From the NCBI RefSeq assembly GCF_036188265.1, contig NZ_CP108093.1, positions 6,539,001-6,603,000 of the forward strand: DNA of 64,000 bases, given 5' to 3'. The translations under genes and the position numbers were made by a program. Under the pieces are notes generated by a model. That model did no database searches, was not told the DNA's origin, and worked only from the letters and a program-made list of their open reading frames with translations. The DNA comes from Streptomyces sp. NBC_00247 (lineage in GTDB: Bacteria; Actinomycetota; Actinomycetes; Streptomycetales; Streptomycetaceae). Of this stretch, positions 62,208 through 64,000 are shown in pieces (the first letter of the stretch is position 1; each line of letters begins with the position of its first letter).

Positions 62208-63233
62208 TCAGAGAACGCAGTCCACCTCGGCGTACCGCTCCGCCGGAACGGTCTTGAGGGTCTCCACCGCGGAGGTCAGCGGCACCATCCGGATGTCCGT
62301 GCCCTGCAGCGCCGTCATCATGCCGAACTCGCCGCGGTGCACCGCCTCCACCGCGTGCCATCCGAAGCGGGTGGCGAGCACCCGGTCGTAGGCCGTCGGG
62401 GTACCACCGCGCTGGACATGGCCGAGAATCACCGGGCGGGCCTCCTTGCCGAGGCGCTGCTCCAGCTCGATCGAGAGCTGGGACGCTATCCCCGTGAAGC
62501 GCTCGTGCCCGTAGACGTCCTCGGAACCGGTGGCGAAGGCCATCGTGCCGTCCTGCGGCTTGGCGCCCTCGGCGACCACCACGATCGCGAACTTCTTGCC
62601 CGCCGAGAAGCGCTCCCCGACGACCCTGGTCAGCTCGTCGATGTGGAACGGACGCTCCGGCACGACGATGGCGTGCGCGCCGGCCGCCATGCCCGAGTGC
62701 AGGGCGATCCAGCCGGTGTGACGGCCCATGACCTCCACGATCAGCACCCGCTGGTGCGATTCGGCGGTCGTCTTCAGCCGGTCCAGCGCGTCGGTGGCCA
62801 CGCCCACGGCGGTGTCGAAACCGAAGGTGACGTCGGTGGAGGCGATGTCGTTGTCGATGGTCTTCGGTACGCCGACGATCGGCAGTCCCGCCTCGGAGAG
62901 GAGGTTGGCCGCCTTCAGCGTGCCCTCGCCTCCGATCGGGATGATCGCGTCGAGACCCAGATCGGCGACGTGGCCGCGGGCCCGCTCCACGCCACCGCGC
63001 AGGTGCGCGGGCTGGACCCGGGACGAGCCGAGGATGGTGCCGCCGAGCGCCAGGATGCCGCCGACGGCGTCCAGGTCGAGCTTGCGGTAGTCGCACTCCA
63101 GCAGGCCGCGCCAGCCGTCGTGGAAGCCGATGACCTCGTCGCCGTGGTCGACAACCGCCCGGTGCACTACGGAGCGGATGACTGCGTTGAGACCGGGGCA
63201 GTCGCCGCCGGACGTGAGGACACCAATGCGCAT
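62208..63233 (-). CDS. pfkA: ATP-dependent 6-phosphofructokinase
   Basis: 341 residues. IGVLTSGGDCPGLNAVIRS at the start, ATP-binding IPIGGEGTLKAA and the catalytic PKTIDNDIASTDVTFG with the Asp base. Gly in the GGEG segment with Lys in PKTIDND is the combination of the ATP-using actinomycete group III; PPi enzymes have Asp there. Glycolytic commitment step. ATG 63233 (MRIGVLTSGGD); the frame extends to 63299 without conservation. Confidence 0.95.
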   Translation of the reverse strand: MRIGVLTSGGDCPGLNAVIRSVVHRAVVDHGDEVIGFHDGWRGLLECDYRKLDLDAVGGILALGGTILGSSRVQPAHLRGGVERARGHVADLGLDAIIPIGGEGTLKAANLLSEAGLPIVGVPKTIDNDIASTDVTFGFDTAVGVATDALDRLKTTAESHQRVLIVEVMGRHTGWIALHSGMAAGAHAIVVPERPFHIDELTRVVGERFSAGKKFAIVVVAEGAKPQDGTMAFATGSEDVYGHERFTGIASQLSIELEQRLGKEARPVILGHVQRGGTPTAYDRVLATRFGWHAVEAVHRGEFGMMTALQGTDIRMVPLTSAVETLKTVPAERYAEVDCVL

Positions 63234-63355
63234 TGCCCGAGGAACCTTTGCAACGTGGGCCGACGACCGGACCGCGTCGTCCGGCTGAATACCCGCCACC
63301 CTACCGGCGCAGGGTGGCGGGACCGAACCCTCTGTCCGCCTGCTGGACTCCGCTC

Positions 63356-63374
63356 AGTTGAGCTGAAATCAACT
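63356..63374. promoter_or_regulatory. Inverted repeat upstream of pfkA
   Basis: AGTTGA (63356-63361), spacer GCTGAAA, TCAACT (63369-63374). It lies between the gatD-like stop and the pfkA start. It could be a weak terminator of the former or an operator of the latter. Confidence 0.35.
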
Positions 63375-63396
63375 CAGGCGAAACAAGGCCGACACA

Positions 63397-64000
63397 TCAG
63401 GCCGGCTGGGTCGCCGCGGTGATGCGTTCCGACCTCAGCGCCTCGTACCAATGCTCGTTCACCGGCGGCAGCGCGTTGACGTCCAGAGCGAGCTTCAGCA
63501 GCAGATCGGCGATCTGCGGATTGCGTGCCAGCACGGGACCGTGCATGTACGTCCCGAACACGGTGTCGCTGTACGCCCCCTCGGTACCGTCGCCGGTGCC
63601 GTTGCCGCGGCCCACCCGGACCCGGGCGAACGGACGCGCCGTCGGACCGAGATGGGTGACGCCCTGGTGGTTCTCGAAACCGGTGAGCGGCGGCAGACCG
63701 AGGTTCGGGTCGATGTCGCCCAGTACGTCGCCGACGCACCGCGCGCCCTCGCCGCGGGTCGTCACCACGTCGAGCAGCCCGAGCCCGGGCTCCCGCTCCC
63801 CGAGGTCGTTGATGAACTCGTGGCCCAGGATCTGGTAGCCCGCGCAGACCGAGAAGATGATCGCGCCGTTCGACGCGGCCCGGCTCAGCCCGCCGTCGCG
63901 GCGCAGCCGCTCCGCCGCCAGTCGCTGCGGCCGGTCCTCACCGCCGCCGATGAGGTAGATGTCGCCCGACGTGGGGATCGGCTGGTCGCTGCGTACGTCG
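63397..64000 (-). CDS. gatD: GatD-like type-1 glutamine amidotransferase (C-terminal part)
   Basis: The frame runs off the right edge; about 200 residues are visible. IYLIGGGEDRPQR near the visible start, the nucleophile Cys in IIFSVCAGYQILGHEF, then TGFENHQGVTHLGP and the His in VFGTYMHGPVLARNP are those of the CobQ/GatD amidotransferase group. With MurT it amidates the D-glutamate of lipid II. The partner murT would lie outside the window. CobB/CobQ paralogues cannot be fully excluded, but the short C terminus favours GatD. Confidence 0.85.
   Translation of the reverse strand, partial: DVRSDQPIPTSGDIYLIGGGEDRPQRLAAERLRRDGGLSRAASNGAIIFSVCAGYQILGHEFINDLGEREPGLGLLDVVTTRGEGARCVGDVLGDIDPNLGLPPLTGFENHQGVTHLGPTARPFARVRVGRGNGTGDGTEGAYSDTVFGTYMHGPVLARNPQIADLLLKLALDVNALPPVNEHWYEALRSERITAATQPA

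Overview
The window is about 64 kb of very GC-rich actinomycete chromosome. GTG and TTG starts are common, coding strands end most codons in G or C, and the gene set points to Streptomyces: a WhiJ-type regulator cluster, a c-di-AMP-type riboswitch before an NlpC/P60 hydrolase, a urease operon, and bioBAD divergent from bioF. I see no rRNA, tRNA, CRISPR array, prophage or antibiotic cluster. Both ends cut through genes: the 3' part of a spermidine-synthase-like gene on the left, and the 3' part of a gatD-like amidotransferase on the right.

Region by region. 0-11 kb: housekeeping and transport singletons (MFS and EamA exporters, thioesterase, DedA, two hexapeptide acyltransferase-fold proteins, XRE-cupin regulator, YbaK-like deacylase, AAC(3)-like acetyltransferase, CoA-binding and YigZ proteins). 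11-15.2 kb: sbcD-sbcC. 15.3-23 kb: Lrp regulator and rhodanese, ATP-grasp, DUF885, a membrane/ACT/GNAT protein, and a TetR-quinone oxidoreductase pair with a palindromic operator. 23-28 kb: PhoD phosphatase, alpha/beta hydrolase, GntR and ROK sugar-type regulators. 28.3-31.0 kb: a small mobile patch in which a broken IS5-type element and an inverted 5' stump of a relative bracket an HxlR regulator and an aldo/keto reductase. 31-34.7 kb: histidine kinase/response regulator divergent from an ABC exporter. 35-41.3 kb: mug, purB, SGNH hydrolase, two overlapping CNNM/CBS membrane proteins and a GNAT. 41.5-42.8 kb: a ribbon-helix-helix-like small protein and a Doc/Fic-like protein that lacks the Fic catalytic motif, followed by tandem repeats. 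42.9-47.5 kb: biotin genes. 47.5-49.3 kb: WhiJ-like regulator, DUF397 protein and a divergent anti-sigma-type ATPase. 49.4-51.9 kb: riboswitch-controlled NlpC/P60 protein and a MerR-methyltransferase fusion. 52.5-57.0 kb: ureABCFGD without ureE. 57.2-64 kb: secreted peptidase, NAD epimerase, acyltransferase, CtaG with a 52-aa membrane protein, phosphofructokinase and gatD.

The genes that clearly work together are sbcD/sbcC (DNA end processing), the two-component system with its ABC exporter, bioB-A-D with bioF (biotin from pimeloyl units), the WhiJ-type trio, and the urease structural and nickel-insertion genes. The accessory-looking parts are the IS-bracketed cassette at 28-31 kb and the disturbed toxin-antitoxin-like locus at 41.5-42.8 kb. 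Start sites were moved downstream of the longest open frame wherever family start, RBS or spacing argued for it.
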